A DNA stretch of 5,147 nucleotides, from assembly GCA_003162595.1 (NCBI GenBank), contig PMNJ01000250.1, positions 1 through 5,147 on the forward strand, given 5' to 3'. Every line of letters begins with the position of its first letter. Positions within the stretch are counted from its first letter, which is position 1. The notes beneath the pieces were generated by a model. The model searched no databases and was not told the origin of the DNA. It worked only from the letters and a program-made list of their open reading frames with translations. The DNA comes from Bacteroidales bacterium. GTDB taxonomy: Bacteria; Bacteroidota; Bacteroidia; Bacteroidales; VadinHA17. The translations under genes and the position numbers were made by a program. Positions 5,142 through 5,147 of the stretch are shown here, one piece after another.

Positions 5142-5147
5142 CAGTAC

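Larger units (their letters stand above)
4613..5147. other. Gene-free region upstream of usp, rich in dyads
   Basis: About 535 bases have no reading frame that I would accept as a gene on either strand; the longest ATG-initiated frames lying wholly inside run to about 35 codons. The region separates the leftward usp gene from a probable rightward gene beyond the window edge. It holds a usp promoter candidate, three inverted-repeat structures and a right-facing -7-like element, each listed separately. Its length and structure suggest a divergent control region or a non-coding RNA locus. Confidence 0.6.

Noticed and set aside
1..5147. CRISPR array, tRNA, rRNA or insertion sequence
   Set aside because: I saw no regularly spaced repeats, no tRNA-like cloverleaf, no rRNA-like sequence, and no transposase-like protein or paired terminal inverted repeats.

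Overview
The window looks like a chromosomal segment of a member of the Bacteroidota. The DNA is AT-rich. Start sites lack strong Shine-Dalgarno sequences, several intergenic stretches carry Bacteroidota-type -7 elements (TAnnTTTG), and both DUF6702-type proteins belong to a family I know mainly from this phylum. Order or genus cannot be told from what is visible.

Left part, rightward strand (1-2546): the window opens inside the ATPase gene of an ECF-type cobalt/nickel importer (cbiO-like), whose product ends in a very histidine-rich tail. Thirteen bases later begins a gene for an exported protein that joins an inosine/uridine-type nucleoside hydrolase domain to an FmdE-like domain. A small DUF6702-type exported protein follows 46 bases further on. 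Tight spacing and shared strand suggest one operon, in which the unusual fusion and the DUF6702 protein would work with metal uptake. That functional link is inference.

Middle part, leftward strand (2532-4612): a second DUF6702 gene meets the first tail to tail, overlapping it by 15 bases. The two proteins align without gaps at roughly half identical residues, so they are an inverted paralogous pair. Upstream of it on the same strand lie a class I-type polyphosphate kinase 2 gene (ppk2) and a universal stress protein gene (UspA family). The last two form a plausible energy/stress pair.

Right part (4613-5147): about 535 bases without a convincing gene. They hold a good -33/-7 promoter candidate for the usp gene, a nested inverted repeat, a cluster of dyads that includes a perfect 16-base palindrome, and at the very edge a -7-like element facing right, probably for a gene just outside the window.

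The most unusual item is the secreted nucleoside hydrolase-FmdE fusion beside a metal importer. Next come the tail-to-tail DUF6702 pair with its conserved HPxH start, and the dyad cluster at 5014-5065.
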